From: Planctomycetales bacterium 4484_123
GTDB taxonomy: Bacteria > Planctomycetota > Phycisphaerae > SM23-33
Assembly (NCBI GenBank): GCA_002049885.1
Contig: MVCS01000144.1
Span: 1 to 5,632, forward strand
Direction: 5' to 3'
DNA: 5,632 nt
A program made the position numbers and the translations under genes. The notes beneath the pieces are model-generated. The model made no database searches, had not been told where the DNA came from, and saw only the letters and a list, made by a program, of their open reading frames with translations. Positions 4,310 to 5,632 of this stretch are shown here, one piece after another (position 1 is the first letter of the stretch; each line of letters starts with the position of its first letter).

Positions 4310-5587
4310 ATGGACCGACCGAACATCCTCTACATCATCTGCCACGACCTGGGCCGGCACCTGGGCTGCTACGGAGATGCCACGGTGCCGTCGCCCAACC
4401 TCGACCGCCTGGCCGGTCAGGGCGTGCGCTTCACCAACTTCTACGGCGCCTCCACGCCGTGCAGCCCCGCCCGCGGCTGCCTGATGACGGGCCGATACGC
4501 CCACTGCCAGGGCCTGATGGGCCTGGCCCACATCGGCTGGGGCTATCATCCCGGCACCCGGACCGTCGCCCACGACCTGGCCGGGGCCGGGTACCTCACA
4601 GCCCTGATCGGCTTCCAGCACGAGTCGCCCGACGTGAACAAGCTCGGCTACCAGCACATCTGGCGCGACTCGACCCGCAGCGACCTGGTGGCCGACGAGA
4701 CCATCCGCTTTCTGGGTTCCGAGGCCCCCCGCCGCCAGCCGTTCTTCCTCAGCGTCGGCATCAGCGAGGTGCACCTGCCGTTCGACCGGGACTACTACCG
4801 ATTCGACGACCCGGCCGAGGTGGCCCTGCCGGGCTTCCTGCCCGACAACGACGAGACCCGCCGGCAGATGGCGATGTTCCACGGGGCCATCCGTTTCATG
4901 GACCAGCACGTGGGCCGAATCATAGAGGCCCTGGACCGCTCGGACCTGGCCGGGAGCACCGTCGTGGTCTTCACCACCGACCACGGCATGGCCTTCCCGC
5001 GGGCCAAGAGCACCCTGTACGACCCCGGCATCGGCGTGGCCGCCATCGTGCGCATGCCCGCCGCCGCGGGCGTCGGCGGCACCGTCTGCGACGACCTCAT
5101 CAGCGGGGTGGACCTGCGGCCAACGCTGTGCGAGCTGGCCGGGGTGGCGATCGCGCCGGAGGTGCAAGGCCGCAGCTTCGCCGCGGTGCTGAGAGGCCAG
5201 GGCCAGCACGATGCCCGGACCGAGATCTTCTCCGAAAAGAACTACCACAACCACTATGACCCCTGCCGGTGCGTCCGCACCCAGCGCTACAAGTACATCC
5301 GCAACTTCCGCGACGGGCCGTTCGCCTTGCTGCCCACCGACATCGAGATGGCCTTCCCCGCTCGCTGCCGCCGGGGCGACCTGAACGCCCCCCGCCCGGC
5401 AGAGGAACTCTATGACCTGTCAGCCGACCCCTGGGAAGAAAACAACCTCATCGACTCGCCCGAACACGCCCAGGTTCGCGACCAGCTCCGCGAAAGACTC
5501 CAGGCATGGATGGAACGGACCAACGACCCCGTCCTCGAAAACCCACTCATCCCCTACCCGCCGGAGCAGTTCGCCGACCGATGGTGA
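4310..5587 (+). CDS. S1-family sulfatase, heparan N-sulfatase (SGSH)-like
   Basis: The 425-residue enzyme should hydrolyse sulfate esters or N-sulfates, typically on sulfated polysaccharides. The active-site signature CxPxR is C51-SPA-R55 followed by GCLMTGRY. C51 would be converted to formylglycine by a maturation enzyme not encoded here. Other expected residues are D13, H104, H155 (EVHLPF), D224-H225 (TTDHGMAFP) and K233. The HGMAFP...K..LYDPG block and the C-terminal WEENNL...LQAWMERTNDP resemble human SGSH (FPSGRTNLYWPG; WQWETHDP). Two canonical residues differ: H12 replaces the first Asp of the metal-binding DD pair (ICHDLG), and F102 replaces the Lys of GKxH (GFQHE). From memory, both HD and GxQHE recur in a bacterial subgroup, so they need not mean inactivity. 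No signal peptide is visible, suggesting a cytoplasmic enzyme acting on imported oligosaccharides. ATG 4310 is chosen because the family motif RPNILYI follows at once. Substrate is unknown. Confidence 0.92.
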   Translation: MDRPNILYIICHDLGRHLGCYGDATVPSPNLDRLAGQGVRFTNFYGASTPCSPARGCLMTGRYAHCQGLMGLAHIGWGYHPGTRTVAHDLAGAGYLTALIGFQHESPDVNKLGYQHIWRDSTRSDLVADETIRFLGSEAPRRQPFFLSVGISEVHLPFDRDYYRFDDPAEVALPGFLPDNDETRRQMAMFHGAIRFMDQHVGRIIEALDRSDLAGSTVVVFTTDHGMAFPRAKSTLYDPGIGVAAIVRMPAAAGVGGTVCDDLISGVDLRPTLCELAGVAIAPEVQGRSFAAVLRGQGQHDARTEIFSEKNYHNHYDPCRCVRTQRYKYIRNFRDGPFALLPTDIEMAFPARCRRGDLNAPRPAEELYDLSADPWEENNLIDSPEHAQVRDQLRERLQAWMERTNDPVLENPLIPYPPEQFADRW

Positions 5588-5593
5588 ACACCG

Positions 5594-5632
5594 GGCATGA
5601 GGCACCAGGAACCAGGCATCAGGCACCAGGCA
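5594..5632 (+). repeat. Start of an intergenic repeat with about 21-base period
   Basis: GGCATGAGGCACCAGG (5594-5609) recurs as GGCATCAGGCACCAGG (5615-5630), 15 of 16 identical with a 21-base offset, and CCAGGCA recurs within it. The array begins 7 bases after the sulfatase stop and runs off the window edge, so its full length is unknown. It looks like low-complexity intergenic repeat rather than CRISPR, since there is no unique spacer. Confidence 0.65.

Noticed and set aside
5594..5632. CRISPR array at the right edge
   Set aside because: The units are short, imperfect and adjoin without unique spacers, and no cas gene is present.

Overview
The window looks like high-GC bacterial chromosome, most likely from a Planctomycetota lineage (Phycisphaerae-like). 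That assignment is inferred from three things together: a PEP-CTERM exosortase substrate, an S1-family sulfatase of the SGSH-like group, and GC-rich codon use with mixed translation signals. No marker gene here fixes the taxon.

Layout from left to right. Positions 73-1210 (+) encode the circularly permuted ribosome-assembly GTPase RsgA, but the reading frame is broken by one extra base near 789/790. Positions 1211-1688 hold no convincing gene. They contain a good sigma70-type promoter (TTCACA-17-TATGAT, 1354-1382) followed by about 300 bases rich in complementary segments, read here as a structured 5' leader or an independent small RNA. Positions 1689-2393 (+) encode a 234-residue protein with four CxxC pairs in a compact DnaJ-like zinc cluster and no J domain. 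It converges on a PflX-type radical SAM protein at 2416-3291 (-). A 236-base divergent spacer with a perfect 9-bp inverted repeat separates that gene from a 199-residue PEP-CTERM protein at 3528-4127 (+), which has a textbook Shine-Dalgarno site. Two hairpins follow its stop codon. A 425-residue sulfatase occupies 4310-5587 (+), and the window ends in the first units of a roughly 21-base-period repeat.

The genes do not form an obvious pathway or operon. Each appears to have its own promoter or a long spacer, and orientations change twice. Two of them (rsgA and the radical SAM gene) share the same start architecture: a -10-like hexamer ending exactly 8 bases before the ATG, a 17-base spacer to the -35, and no Shine-Dalgarno site. 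This suggests leaderless transcripts. The PEP-CTERM gene instead uses AGGAGG.

The most interesting unexplained element is the 1389-1688 transcribed-looking region. It has competing helices, including a hairpin loop that is perfectly complementary over 7 bases to a segment about 50 bases downstream. I do not recognise it as tmRNA, 6S RNA, SRP RNA, RNase P RNA or a familiar riboswitch.
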